A DNA stretch of 64,000 nt from Streptomyces rimosus. GTDB lineage: Bacteria; Actinomycetota; Actinomycetes; Streptomycetales; Streptomycetaceae. Every line of letters begins with the position of its first letter. The first letter of the stretch is position 1. Below the pieces are notes generated by a model. That model searched no databases. It had not been told where the DNA came from and saw nothing but the letters and a program-made list of their open reading frames with translations. The stretch is from the NCBI RefSeq assembly GCF_008704655.1, contig NZ_CP023688.1, positions 5,191,001-5,255,000 of the forward strand, read 5' to 3'. The translations under genes and the position numbers were made by a program. Positions 1 to 10,969 of this stretch are shown one piece after another.

Positions 1-1361
<1,361 letters not shown>

Positions 1362-1405
1362 TCCCGTCTCCCCCGAGTCGGAACACGCTTTAGGCTTGAC
1401 ACCGT

Positions 1406-1450
1406 CTGCCGGGGCTCGTCCCCGCCACCCGCGGGGTGGGCCCCCGGCAG
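1406..1450 (+). promoter_or_regulatory. Compound hairpin in the fusA-tuf spacer
   Basis: The 9-base arms CTGCCGGGG (1406-1414) and CCCCGGCAG (1442-1450) pair perfectly and enclose a smaller CCACCC/GGGTGG hairpin. A TTGACA hexamer lies just upstream at 1396-1401, but no convincing -10 box follows at 17-18 bases. Streptomyces tuf genes are known to have their own promoter in this spacer. The structure may be an attenuator or part of the tuf leader; which is not decided by the sequence. Confidence 0.45.
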
Positions 1451-1521
1451 CCGGCACCCCAGCAAAGATCACCTGGCGCCGATGAGTAAGGCGTACAGAA
1501 CCACTCCACAGGAGGATCCCA

Positions 1522-2715
<1,194 letters not shown>

Positions 2716-2756
2716 TTCGACGGTCGGGGAGACCCGGCAGCTCTTGCGAGCGCTCC

Positions 2757-2794
2757 GAGAAGCCCCGCTCACCTTCGGGTGAGCGGGGCTTCTC
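2757..2794 (+). terminator. Transcription terminator after tuf
   Basis: A perfect 17-base-pair stem (arms 2757-2773 and 2778-2794) is closed by a TTCG tetraloop, 41 bases after the tuf stop codon. There is no T-run, which is common for actinobacterial terminators. Confidence 0.85.
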
Positions 2795-2897
2795 GCTGTT
2801 CGGGGGCAGCGTCTTCTGCTTCCGCCCGCGGCTGCCTAGCATGTGCGGGTCGGCGCGTACCCCTTCGGGACGCGACCCTTCTGACGGAAGTGACGCC

Positions 2898-3329
2898 ATG
2901 CTGCGCACCATGTTCAAGTCCAAGATCCACCGGGCCACCGTGACCCAGGCGGACCTCCACTACGTCGGCTCGGTGACGGTCGACGCCGATCTGCTGGACG
3001 CCGCCGATCTGCTCCCCGGCGAGCTGGTCCACATCGTCGACATCACCAACGGCGCCCGCCTGGAGACGTACATCATCGAGGGCGAGCGCGGCTCCGGCGT
3101 CCTGGGCATCAACGGCGCCGCCGCGCACCTCGTACACCCCGGCGACCTGGTGATCCTGATCAGCTACGCGCAGGTGGACGACGCGGAGGCCCGTACGCTG
3201 CGGCCGCGCGTGGTGCACGTGGACGCGGCCAACCGGATCGTCGGTGTGGGGGCGGACGCCTCGGAGCCGGTACCGGGCGGGGACGACCGGCGGAGCCCCG
3301 GGGCGGTGGCGGCCCAGCCGGCCGTCTGA
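2898..3329 (+). CDS. panD: Aspartate 1-decarboxylase proenzyme
   Basis: Pyruvoyl-dependent enzyme that decarboxylates L-aspartate to beta-alanine for pantothenate and CoA synthesis. The ATG at 2898 gives [15 protein letters not shown], the normal family N-terminus; an upstream in-frame extension has no family resemblance. The self-cleavage site Gly24-Ser25 (YVGS) is intact, as are the TNGAR and NGAAAHL regions. At 143 residues it is slightly longer than most PanD proteins because of a Gly/Pro-rich tail of about 25 residues. It stands alone after the tuf terminator. Another pantothenate-pathway gene, coaA, lies 31 kb away in the same window. Confidence 0.95.
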   Translation: MLRTMFKSKIHRATVTQADLHYVGSVTVDADLLDAADLLPGELVHIVDITNGARLETYIIEGERGSGVLGINGAAAHLVHPGDLVILISYAQVDDAEARTLRPRVVHVDAANRIVGVGADASEPVPGGDDRRSPGAVAAQPAV

Positions 3330-3342
3330 CGGGCGCGGCCGC

Positions 3343-4275
3343 CTACTCGCGTGAGTGCGGCTCGTCCGCTTCGGAAGGCGCCTCCCGCTCCCGTCGGCAC
3401 GGGTTGCAGAGGCCGGGTTCGGCGGCCCGGAAGGCGTGATCGCAGTCCGGGCAGTTCTGCATCGGCAGGGCCCGGGGCGGCTCGGGAGCCCGGGGGAGGG
3501 GCGGGGGGAGGAGTTCGCGGAGCCGGTGGGCGATGAAGGCCGCGGGATTGTGGAGCGTCTCCGGGAGGTCGGCGCTCAGGATGCGGCGGGCGGCTTCCGG
3601 TGAGGCGCCGTGCTCCAGCCAGACGGCGGCGTCCGGGGCGAGACGGCGCACGTCACGCGTGGAGAGCAGGAGGCGGGGGTCGTCCTTGCGCAGGTCGGCG
3701 AGGAGGGCGACGGCGGCGGGCGGGGGCTGCGGAGCGGCCGGCGGGGGCGGGTCCGTAGGAGGCCGCGGAGGGGTGGGCGGCGTGGGCGGGGGCGCGGCGC
3801 GGGGCCCGGGCGCCCTCAGACGCTTCCGTTGCTTCGGTGGGCGTTGCCCCGGCAGGCGCGGTGCGGACGCGGTCTCGCAGGCGGCCGGGGTGCCTCCGGC
3901 GGCGGGCTCCTGGGCGGGCTCCGGATTGGCGTACGAGTACGTGACGGTGACGAACGTGCCCGACTCCAGGCGCTCCTTCACCCGCTTGATGTAGCCGTAC
4001 TTCTCCAGCTCGCGCAGGGCGGCGGAGATCCGGTCGCGGCCCTCGGGAAAGCGGCGGGCCAGGGTGCGGATGTCGACGGGGGTGCCGTCCGGCAGCGACT
4101 GGACGTATGTCGCGATGCCGATCGCCGTCGCGGAGAGGCCGCGGTGCTGCGCGAGATGGTTGCCGATGATCGTGAAGCGGAGGGGCCGGGAGCCGCCGAT
4201 CTTGCACAGACCGGTGGTGTATCGGCGAACCACGCCACGCACACGCTCGGGGACACTAGGCTGTTTCTCGTCCAT
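3343..4275 (-). CDS. Winged-helix DNA-binding protein with C-terminal zinc motif
   Basis: Probable DNA-binding regulator of 310 residues. Residues about 33-118 look like a helix-turn-helix/winged-helix domain: LSATAIGIATYVQSL, then DIRTLARRF and ISAALRELEKYGYIKR, ending in a beta wing. The middle is a long Pro/Ala-rich linker. The C-terminus carries CPDC at 275-278 and CNPC at 290-293, a likely four-Cys zinc ribbon. The start was placed at MDEKQPS because the frame upstream is not protein-like; no good ribosome site precedes it. It is transcribed away from the kinase-like gene at 4640-6490, which lies upstream on the same strand across a 364-base structured spacer. Target and function are unknown. 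Confidence 0.8.
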   Translation of the reverse strand: MDEKQPSVPERVRGVVRRYTTGLCKIGGSRPLRFTIIGNHLAQHRGLSATAIGIATYVQSLPDGTPVDIRTLARRFPEGRDRISAALRELEKYGYIKRVKERLESGTFVTVTYSYANPEPAQEPAAGGTPAACETASAPRLPGQRPPKQRKRLRAPGPRAAPPPTPPTPPRPPTDPPPPAAPQPPPAAVALLADLRKDDPRLLLSTRDVRRLAPDAAVWLEHGASPEAARRILSADLPETLHNPAAFIAHRLRELLPPPLPRAPEPPRALPMQNCPDCDHAFRAAEPGLCNPCRREREAPSEADEPHSRE

Positions 4276-4639
4276 CGGGAAAGTCCGTCTTCTTGGTGGG
4301 CAGTCCACCAGGAAGGGCTTTTCCTTGGTGGGCGCGTCCACCGGGGGGTTGCTGCTTCCCAGGTGGACCGGCCCTTGATCGGGGCGGCAATCCCGATCAG
4401 GGGCCTTTTGCATATGTCAGAGGGTCATGCGGCCAGTGGTGCTGTGGCTGACAGTGCACCCTCCGGCGCAGCGGAAGCGACCATTCCGCCTTGCGATCAC
4501 CCAGGTGGGTGACGAATGGGGACGGTAGGGGGTGGTTGGGTTCCTTTCCCCCCGGTGCTTTGGCTTTTGGGGCCGCAGCCACCGGCGTCCGGGTCTCCGG
4601 TCACCGGTTTCGCCGGCGCCCGAGGGGTTCGGAGCGCGC
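4276..4639. promoter_or_regulatory. Structured intergenic region upstream of the HTH gene
   Basis: No gene is supported in these 364 bases. It holds three structures: a hairpin with CCACCAGGAA (4305-4314) against TTCCTTGGTGG (4321-4331); a second hairpin with 12-base arms at 4372-4383 and 4392-4403; and the palindrome TCACCCA-GG-TGGGTGA at 4497-4512, which could be an operator. The motif TTGGTGGGC is repeated around the first hairpin. This is presumably promoter and 5' leader for the minus-strand HTH gene. Confidence 0.5.
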
Positions 4640-6490
4640 CTACCAGGGAGGGCGGTTTTCGGCCGTACGCGGAGGTGCGGCCTCCGGGGCACCGGTGACC
4701 GGGTTTCCGGGCGCCGGTCCGGCGCCGAGCGTCGCCAGCCAGCCCCGCAGCACGGCCCCGGCCATCCGCTCGGCCCCGGCCCGGTCGTTGCGTACGTCGC
4801 CCGGTCCGTCGCCGCCGCCGTCGGGCTGCCGCCGGTGGAAGGCCGCGATGGCCTGGTCGTCGGCCGGGTACTCGGCCCCGCACTCCACCCGGAGCATGAT
4901 CTTCGCGAGCAGGGCGGTGGCCTTGTAGAGCGCGTGCGGGTCCGGGACGTCCAGCAGGAGCTGTCTGCGGAGGGTGACGGCGGCCCGCACCCCGTCGCGC
5001 AGGCTGCCGTCCGCGTACGTCACGGCGTCCGGTACGGGCAGGGCGAGGCCGGGGGCGCACCACAGGGGAGCGATGGCGCCCGCCCCGCTCAGGGTGAGGA
5101 CGTGCAGCAGCCGCGGCGGCAGGGCGCCCGCGCGGAACTCGTCCTCGGTGAGGACCGTCATGGTCAGCCGCACCCCGGCCAGCTCGGGCGCCAGCTCGGC
5201 GCGTACCTGCCGGAGCCGGGGGAGCCGGTCCTGCGGCGCCAGGACGAGGACGTCCAGGCCGCTCCAGCCGTGCTCGTACGTCCCCCGGGCCGCGCTGCCG
5301 GTCACCGCGATCAGGTCCACGACGGGGGACGGCCGGGTGAGCCGCTCGCGCAGCGCGCGCAGGTAGACGCCGAGACACGGCGGCAACCCCAGGCTGTGGA
5401 CGGAGACGGGCTTCGGCGTCCGGAACGTCCAGGCCGAATCGAAGGCCAGGCGGTCGAGGCGGCGCTGAAGGGACAGTTGGGCCCAGGGGGCGGCGGTTCG
5501 CCCGGCCGGCGGTCCGTCCTGGACGCGCAGCCGGTCACCGAAGACCTTCCGCAGCTCCGCGAGCGCGTCGGCGTCACGGACGGGCTCGACACTCACCCGA
5601 TCGAGGAAGGGATGCGCGGCGCAGTACCGGTCGAGGCCGTCGGTGAGGCGTTCGGCCCAGGTCCGGGCGTCGGACGCCGCCTCGCCGACCAGGTGCGCGG
5701 CATCCAGGCGGGCGTAGCCGCGCCGGGTACGCAGGTATTCGCCCGCGGCCTCGCGCGCCTGGTCGCTGTCGCCGCCGAGCGCCACCACCCGTACGCGTGA
5801 GAGCGCACATTCCGGCACCGCTGGGTACAGCCGGTGGAGGCACTGCCGCAGTTCGTGCTGTACGTCGATGACCGGCCGGTCGCCGACGACGACGGCCGTG
5901 TCGAACCGCCCTTCGTCGACCAGGCGGTGAATCTGCTCGTGCAGCCGCCGCCGGTAGTTCTCCAGGAGCCCGTTCGGAGCCGGTGACCGGGCCAGACCGC
6001 GCGCGACGCCCCGCGCGGGGTCCTCGTCGTGCAGCAGGACGATGCCGTACTCGCTCTCCTCGGCGGCGTACAGAGCGGCGCGGTACGGGGCGAGCACGGC
6101 GCGGGCGTCATCGGCCGCACGCGCCGTCGAACGCTTCTCGCGCACCGCGGCCACCGCCGCCAGCGTCGCCTCCAGCATGGGCAGGCCCTGCCGTACGCAG
6201 CGCAGGGCACCCGCGTGCGGCTGCCGCGTGCGCGCCAGGAAGGAGGCGGCGAGCACATCCGCCAGTTCCTGGTACGAAGCGCCTTGGAGCCACCAGCCGG
6301 TGCGGTCCGTACCGATGAGCGCCGGCCACTGCGGGACGTGCTCCTCCGCGGGACGGCAGACATCGAGCTGCGGGGCACGGTGGGCCAGCAGCCGCAGCTG
6401 CGTGCCCTTCCCCACGTGGGCCGGGCCGCTCACGGCGATGACGCGGGGCGGCGCCGACGGGCCGTTTTCGGCCGGTGGGCTCAGGGGCAT
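4640..6490 (-). CDS. P-loop kinase fused to nucleotidyltransferase-like domain
   Basis: Large 616-residue protein with two recognisable halves. Residues about 16-300 look like a nucleoside/nucleotide kinase of the thymidylate-kinase type: Walker A motif GPAHVGKGTQ near residue 21, and a distal helical region. Residues about 360-600 resemble the nucleotidyltransferase fold (GSAARGTYEHGWSGLDVL), followed by a helical segment as in aminoglycoside nucleotidyltransferases. The usual DxD metal motif reads GLD, and the third acidic residue is not obvious, so the second half may be catalytically dead or a binding domain. ATG at 6490 follows GGAGGAAG, a strong ribosome site. Substrate unknown. It is flanked by an HTH gene and by the 7.2-8.5 kb gene pair. 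Confidence 0.8.
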   Translation of the reverse strand: MPLSPPAENGPSAPPRVIAVSGPAHVGKGTQLRLLAHRAPQLDVCRPAEEHVPQWPALIGTDRTGWWLQGASYQELADVLAASFLARTRQPHAGALRCVRQGLPMLEATLAAVAAVREKRSTARAADDARAVLAPYRAALYAAEESEYGIVLLHDEDPARGVARGLARSPAPNGLLENYRRRLHEQIHRLVDEGRFDTAVVVGDRPVIDVQHELRQCLHRLYPAVPECALSRVRVVALGGDSDQAREAAGEYLRTRRGYARLDAAHLVGEAASDARTWAERLTDGLDRYCAAHPFLDRVSVEPVRDADALAELRKVFGDRLRVQDGPPAGRTAAPWAQLSLQRRLDRLAFDSAWTFRTPKPVSVHSLGLPPCLGVYLRALRERLTRPSPVVDLIAVTGSAARGTYEHGWSGLDVLVLAPQDRLPRLRQVRAELAPELAGVRLTMTVLTEDEFRAGALPPRLLHVLTLSGAGAIAPLWCAPGLALPVPDAVTYADGSLRDGVRAAVTLRRQLLLDVPDPHALYKATALLAKIMLRVECGAEYPADDQAIAAFHRRQPDGGGDGPGDVRNDRAGAERMAGAVLRGWLATLGAGPAPGNPVTGAPEAAPPRTAENRPPW

Positions 6491-7187
6491 GGCACTTCCT
6501 CCGGTGGTGGAAAGTCCGGGCGGGGGATTTCGGCAGGGTGGTGTGCATAGGCGGGTGGAGTGATTCCTCGGTACGGGGAACTGTTCGCGAAGGGTTTATC
6601 GGCGGGCCGATAATCGGTAGTACGGTCCGGAAGGCGCGCGCAGGAGGCGGCCGGATCCGTCGCTCCGCCTTACGGATGGCGGAGTGGCGGGGAGTACGGG
6701 ACACCAGGCCGCGCGTGCTGGTCCACGTCCTCGGCGCCGGGCCGGGGGAGGCCGGGAGGGACCCCGCGCCTTCGGCCCCTCGGCACGGGAATCAGGATTC
6801 CCTTGGCGGAAGCCTTCAGTCACCGGCTCCCCAGCTTCATTCGGACGGCTTCCATTTCTTGTGAGCTATAGGATTTTGCGGCGAATCGAAAAGGGGAGCG
6901 CAGTTCGTCGCGGGGTGTGGCGCGCACGAATTGCCGAACGCCATCCGTCATTTGGAGTAACGTACTGGCGTCGGAGCGTGATGGGTCTGGGAGGGTCGGC
7001 GCGCGCCGAGGGGGATCAGGCGTCGCCACAAGAACGTCCCGTCGGCACCAGAGGAGTCAGCCTCTCGTGGTACTTGCTCGCCCCGTCACCCCCGCCGCGC
7101 GCGGCGCCGGCCCCGCAGTCGTCCCGGAGCCGCCCGCGCGCCGCGGCCTCCGGGAGCCGTCCGTATCCGCCGACGGGCGGTGAGCGG
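6491..7187. other. Long divergent non-coding region
   Basis: About 700 bases separate the minus-strand kinase-like gene from the plus-strand small gene at 7188. Open frames here lack protein-like composition. The part 6840-6980 is clearly less GC-rich than its surroundings and probably holds the promoter of the downstream gene. A short inverted sequence around ggcgggccgataatcgg (about 6600-6617) is the only structure I could see on the kinase side. Confidence 0.4.
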
Positions 7188-7466
7188 GTGGTCGGCAGCG
7201 AGATCAGGCCCTGCGACCACCCCAAGAAGGACGTACGGCGCGTCCTGGAGAAGTGGGCCGCCCGGGGCTGGGTGTTGCGCAAGGACGGGCACTGGGGGCG
7301 CCTCTACTGCCCGTGTGAGGGCCGCTGCACGGTCATTCCCGTGGCGGGCACGCCGCGCAGCCCGACCGCGCACGCCCGGGTGATCGACCGGCTGGCGGCC
7401 CGGTGCCCGCTGCCCGGGGAGGCGCCGAACCGCAGTCTGACGGGCATGCCGCGCGGCGAAGCGTGA
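7188..7466 (+). CDS. Small HicA-like Cys/His-rich protein
   Basis: Protein of 92 residues from GTG 7188 (VGSEIRPCDHPKKD...). The N-terminal half, VRRVLEKWAARGWVLRKDGHWGRLYCPC, has the helix-then-strand layout of HicA/YcfA mRNA interferases, in which a G-S-H motif holds the catalytic His; here it reads D-G-H-W. The rest is Cys/His-rich (CPCEGRC, HAR, RCP) and could bind metal. A longer frame reaching upstream to 6684 is not protein-like, which set the start. The next gene, 147 bases on, encodes an HTH protein, and this order resembles hicA-hicB. HicA-like function is inference from residue pattern only. Confidence 0.72.
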   Translation: MVGSEIRPCDHPKKDVRRVLEKWAARGWVLRKDGHWGRLYCPCEGRCTVIPVAGTPRSPTAHARVIDRLAARCPLPGEAPNRSLTGMPRGEA

Positions 7467-7510
7467 CCACTGCGTCAACTGAGGTGGGCCGTCGGGGTCC
7501 GTACGTTTTG

Positions 7511-7556
7511 CGACAGTTGCTCTGGCAGGGTGCGACAGGTTTTGTCATGCTTTGTC
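7511..7556. promoter_or_regulatory. Repeated CGACAG / TTGTC half-sites before the HTH gene
   Basis: CGACAG occurs at 7511-7516 and 7533-7538 (22 bases apart, about two helical turns). TTGTC occurs at 7542-7546 and 7552-7556 (10 bases apart, one turn) in the opposite sense. A TTGACG hexamer at 7559-7564 could be a -35 box. The regular phasing suggests a binding site for a dimeric regulator, possibly the protein encoded at 7614. Confidence 0.45.
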
Positions 7557-7613
7557 TGTTGACGAACGACAACGGACTCTGCGACCCTGCGGAAGGACTA
7601 GGGGGACGCCGCC

Positions 7614-8525
7614 ATGGACTACGACTTCACCTTCGTCGTCACGGGCGCGACCGTCGACGACCAGGACGCCATCGACGCGCTGCGCGAAACCTGTGACGCC
7701 CTCCTCGCGCGCGCCGGCGGCGTCGACCTGCTCAGCGTCAGCTGGCCCGGCGACTGCGCCGTACAGGCCGCCCTCGAAGCCGCGTCGGCCATACGGGCCA
7801 CCGTGCCGCGCCTACGGGTGTGCCGCCTCGACCGCGACCTGGTCGGTATACACGAGATCGCCGAACGCACCGGACGCTCGCGGCAGAACGTCGCGCAGTG
7901 GGTCGCCGGTGCGCGCAAGGCCCGGGGCGCGCCCTTCCCGGCCCCCGAGGGGACCGTCGGCCGGTCGCAGGCGTGGCTGTGGTCCGAGGTCAACCACTGG
8001 CTCGCCGCGCACGGCCTGGACGACGGCGCCGCGCACCCCACGCGCGAGGAGATGGCGCAGATCGACGTGGCGCTGGCCGGGCGCATCTCGCTGACCTTCC
8101 GCTTCGCCACCACCCCGGGCTTCAAGGACGGGCGTCAGCGCGTCATCGACGAGCTGCGCAGCCGCCACATAAGCCGCTTCCTGACCCTGCTGGCGGGGTT
8201 CGACGGGACGACGGACGAGCACGGCAACCATGTCCTGGTCGTGGCCGACGGCCGGGAGCCCGCGCGCGGCGTGATGGAGTGCGTGGCGCGCTTCCCGCAC
8301 GACGCGGTGCTGGTCACCGATACGGACCGGTTCACCGTCACCGTGCTGTCCAGTCGCGGCCCGGCCCGCTCCGGCCGCGTCGTGCCCGTACCGGCCACGG
8401 CCACCGTCGGCGAGTGGCTCCGCCTGGTCCGCGATCACCCGCGCGCCGCCTTCGCCATGGAGACCGGGGACCGCCGTACGGAGGAGCCCGCCCGGATCCA
8501 GTGGCAGATGGCGATCGCGGCGTGA
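7614..8525 (+). CDS. HTH DNA-binding protein, possible partner of the HicA-like gene
   Basis: Protein of 303 residues that starts at ATG 7614. An N-terminal domain of about 75 residues (DYDFTFVVTG, then DAIDALRETCDALLARAGG and LSVSWPGDCAVQAAL) has an alternating alpha/beta look. It is followed by a clear helix-turn-helix, IHEIAERTGRSRQNVAQWVAG (residues about 81-101), of the kind that reads operator DNA. The remaining 200 residues match nothing I can name. The phased half-sites directly upstream suggest autoregulation. Its position after the small HicA-like gene suggests an antitoxin or regulator role, but its own promoter region argues against a tight two-gene operon. Confidence 0.78.
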   Translation: MDYDFTFVVTGATVDDQDAIDALRETCDALLARAGGVDLLSVSWPGDCAVQAALEAASAIRATVPRLRVCRLDRDLVGIHEIAERTGRSRQNVAQWVAGARKARGAPFPAPEGTVGRSQAWLWSEVNHWLAAHGLDDGAAHPTREEMAQIDVALAGRISLTFRFATTPGFKDGRQRVIDELRSRHISRFLTLLAGFDGTTDEHGNHVLVVADGREPARGVMECVARFPHDAVLVTDTDRFTVTVLSSRGPARSGRVVPVPATATVGEWLRLVRDHPRAAFAMETGDRRTEEPARIQWQMAIAA

Positions 8526-8977
8526 CGCAGCGCGTGGACCCGCCCTGGCCTGCGACAACGCGTCCCGCAGCGGTCGGATTCGGCGTGTCGCCGCCGGGTC
8601 CGTGCAATCGGCGCCCCCGGATCGGTGTACGATCTCGGGCTTGATTGGCGGCGTTCGCCGCTCGTATGGCACACTGTCCAGGTTGCTCGGTTGAGTGCCG
8701 ATGCTGCGCGCCTCCCGCCGGGAGGACTGGAAGCGAGTCCTAGGTATTCGTCGTCCCTTATCAGGGGCGGAAGTACGGGAATCTTCCGGGAAGCGTCAGC
8801 GGGGTGCCTCGGCCAGGCGCCCGGTGGGTGTTCATCCCCCACGTTCTCCTTCTCGAAGGATCGCCCTTGCGGAGATCTGCGGGAAGGGGCGCGACACGCC
8901 CGACCGCGTGGGTCGGTGGATGAACGGCAACGTACCGGGTCCCAGAGCGTTACGAGAGACAGGACTACGAAGTAGCC
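8526..8977 (+). promoter_or_regulatory. Promoter and long leader of the S10 operon
   Basis: No gene is supported in these 452 bases. A promoter-like pair TTGATT (8641-8646) and TATGGC (8665-8670) with 18-base spacing lies about 300 bases before rpsJ. If this is the start, the transcript has a leader of roughly 300 bases. S10-operon leaders are regulated by L4 in enterobacteria, but I cannot identify an L4-binding fold here. Confidence 0.4.
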
Positions 8978-9286
8978 ATGGCGGGACAGAAGATCCGCAT
9001 CCGGCTCAAGGCCTACGACCACGAGGTCATCGACACGTCGGCGAAGAAGATCGTCGAGACGGTGACCCGTACTGGTGCGTCGGTCGCGGGCCCGGTGCCG
9101 CTCCCCACCGAGAAGAACGTGTACTGCGTCATCAAGTCGCCGCACAAGTACAAGGACTCGCGCGAGCACTTCGAGATGCGCACGCACAAGCGCCTGATCG
9201 ACATCCTCGACCCGACGCCGAAGACCGTTGACTCCCTGATGCGACTCGACCTTCCGGCCGGTGTCGACATCGAGATCAAGCTCTGA
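8978..9286 (+). CDS. rpsJ: 30S ribosomal protein S10
   Basis: Small-subunit protein of the 30S head and NusG/NusE antitermination partner. It has 102 residues, the normal length, with the family sequence [17 protein letters not shown] at the start and [11 protein letters not shown] at the end. First gene of the S10 operon, behind a 452-base leader, and 17 bases before rplC. Nothing unusual. Confidence 0.99.
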   Translation: MAGQKIRIRLKAYDHEVIDTSAKKIVETVTRTGASVAGPVPLPTEKNVYCVIKSPHKYKDSREHFEMRTHKRLIDILDPTPKTVDSLMRLDLPAGVDIEIKL

Positions 9287-9303
9287 GGGTCGGTGATCTG
9301 AGA

Positions 9304-9948
9304 ATGGCTAAGCAGATCAAGGGCATCCTGGGCGAGAAGCTCGGCATGACCCAGGTCTGGGACGACAACAACCGTGTCGTCCCGGTGACCGTGGTGAAGG
9401 CCGGCCCCTGTGTCGTGACCCAGGTGCGCACCAATGACAAGGACGGCTACGACTCCGTCCAGATCGCCTTCGGCGAGATCGACCCGCGCAAGGTGAACAA
9501 GCCCCTCAAGGGCCACTTCGCGAAGGCCGACGTCACCCCCCGCCGTCACCTCGTCGAGGTCCGTACCGCTGACGCCAGCGAGTACACCCTCGGCCAGGAG
9601 CTGACCGCCGAGACCTTCGAGTCCGGCGTCAAGGTGGACGTGACCGGCAAGAGCAAGGGCAAGGGCTTCGCCGGTGTCATGAAGCGTCACGGCTTCCACG
9701 GCGGCAAGGCTTCGCACGGTGCCCACCGCGTGCACCGCAAGCCGGGCTCCATCGGTGGCTGCGCCACCCCGGGCCGCGTGTTCAAGGGCATGCGGATGGC
9801 CGGCCGTATGGGCAACGAGCGGGTCACCACCCAGAACCTGACCGTCCATGCCGTTGACGCGGAGAAGGGTCTGCTGCTCATCAAGGGCGCAGTTCCTGGT
9901 CCGAACGGCGGCCTCGTCCTGGTCCGTACCGCGGCCAAGGGGGCCTGA
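9304..9948 (+). CDS. rplC: 50S ribosomal protein L3
   Basis: Early-assembly large-subunit protein that reaches towards the peptidyl transferase centre. It has 214 residues and begins [18 protein letters not shown]. The central loop with [17 protein letters not shown] and the glutamine-containing tip region are intact. Second gene of the S10 operon; rplD follows after 8 bases. Confidence 0.99.
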   Translation: MAKQIKGILGEKLGMTQVWDDNNRVVPVTVVKAGPCVVTQVRTNDKDGYDSVQIAFGEIDPRKVNKPLKGHFAKADVTPRRHLVEVRTADASEYTLGQELTAETFESGVKVDVTGKSKGKGFAGVMKRHGFHGGKASHGAHRVHRKPGSIGGCATPGRVFKGMRMAGRMGNERVTTQNLTVHAVDAEKGLLLIKGAVPGPNGGLVLVRTAAKGA

Positions 9949-9956
9949 GGTAACCG

Positions 9957-10607
9957 ATGAGCACCATTGACATCCTTTCGCCGGCAGGCGACAAGGCCGG
10001 GACCGTCGAGCTCCCCGCGGAGATCTTCGACGCGAAGGTCAGCATCCCGCTGATCCACCAGGTCGTTGTCGCGCAGCTGGCCGCTGCCCGTCAGGGCACG
10101 CACAAGACCAAGACTCGCGGCGAGGTCCGCGGCGGTGGCAAGAAGCCGTACCGCCAGAAGGGCACCGGCCGCGCGCGCCAGGGTTCGACCCGCGCGCCGC
10201 AGTTCGCCGGCGGTGGCGTCGTGCACGGTCCCGTGCCGCGTGACTACTCGCAGCGGACCCCGAAGAAGATGAAGGCCGCCGCCCTGCGCGGTGCCCTCAC
10301 CGACCGGGCCCGCAACAGCCGCATCCACGTCGTCTCCGGCGTGGTCGAGGGCGAGGTCTCCACGAAGGCCGCCAAGGCTCTCCTCGGCAAGATCAGCGAG
10401 CGCAAGCACGTGCTGCTGGTCGCCGAGCGCGCCGACGAGGCCGCGTGGCTGTCCGCCCGCAACCTGCCCCAGGTCCACATCCTGGAGCCGGGCCAGCTGA
10501 ACACGTACGACGTGCTCGTCTCCGACGACGTGGTCTTCACCAAGGCCGCTTTCGAGTCCTTCGTGGCTGGTCCCAAGGCCGCTGAGCTCGAAGGGAGCGC
10601 CGCCTGA
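9957..10607 (+). CDS. rplD: 50S ribosomal protein L4
   Basis: Large-subunit protein lining the exit tunnel. It has 216 residues, with the conserved extended loop rich in Arg/Gly ([20 protein letters not shown]) that contacts 23S rRNA and borders the macrolide site. L4 can act as an autogenous regulator of the S10 operon in other bacteria. Its stop overlaps the rplW start (TGATG), suggesting translational coupling. Confidence 0.99.
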   Translation: MSTIDILSPAGDKAGTVELPAEIFDAKVSIPLIHQVVVAQLAAARQGTHKTKTRGEVRGGGKKPYRQKGTGRARQGSTRAPQFAGGGVVHGPVPRDYSQRTPKKMKAAALRGALTDRARNSRIHVVSGVVEGEVSTKAAKALLGKISERKHVLLVAERADEAAWLSARNLPQVHILEPGQLNTYDVLVSDDVVFTKAAFESFVAGPKAAELEGSAA

Positions 10608-10930
10608 TGACTGAGGCGACCGTTACCAGCAAGTCCTTCTCGGACCCGCGCGACCTTCTGGTCAAGCCGGTCGTCTCCGAGAAGAGCTACGCGCTGCTGG
10701 ACGAGAACAAGTACACGTTCGTCGTCGACCCGCGTGCGAACAAGACCCAGATCAAGCAGGCCGTCGAGGCGGTCTTCTCGGTCAAGGTCACCGGGGTCAA
10801 CACGATCAACCGGCAGGGCAAGCGCAAGCGCACCCGCACCGGTTTCGGCAAGCGCGCCAACACCAAGCGCGCCATCGTGACCCTCGCCGAGGGCGACCGT
10901 ATCGACATCTTCGGCGGCCCGGTCTCCTAA
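10607..10930 (+). CDS. rplW: 50S ribosomal protein L23
   Basis: Sits at the tunnel exit and is the docking point for signal recognition particle and trigger factor. It has 107 residues and the family features [13 protein letters not shown] and [20 protein letters not shown]. It overlaps the rplD stop by one base and is followed by a 39-base gap with a purine-rich ribosome site before rplB. Confidence 0.99.
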   Translation: MTEATVTSKSFSDPRDLLVKPVVSEKSYALLDENKYTFVVDPRANKTQIKQAVEAVFSVKVTGVNTINRQGKRKRTRTGFGKRANTKRAIVTLAEGDRIDIFGGPVS

Positions 10931-10969
10931 CGGAGTCCGAGTCGTCCGGAATCGGACGAGGACTGAGAA

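Noticed and set aside
6684..7187. Upstream extension of the small HicA-like gene
   Set aside because: The extension is Pro/Arg/Ser-rich without family character and runs through an AT-richer, promoter-like stretch; the GTG at 7188 is more plausible.
8526..8977. Known S10-leader RNA
   Set aside because: The region has the right place and length, but I could not build a convincing L4-binding or T-box-like structure.
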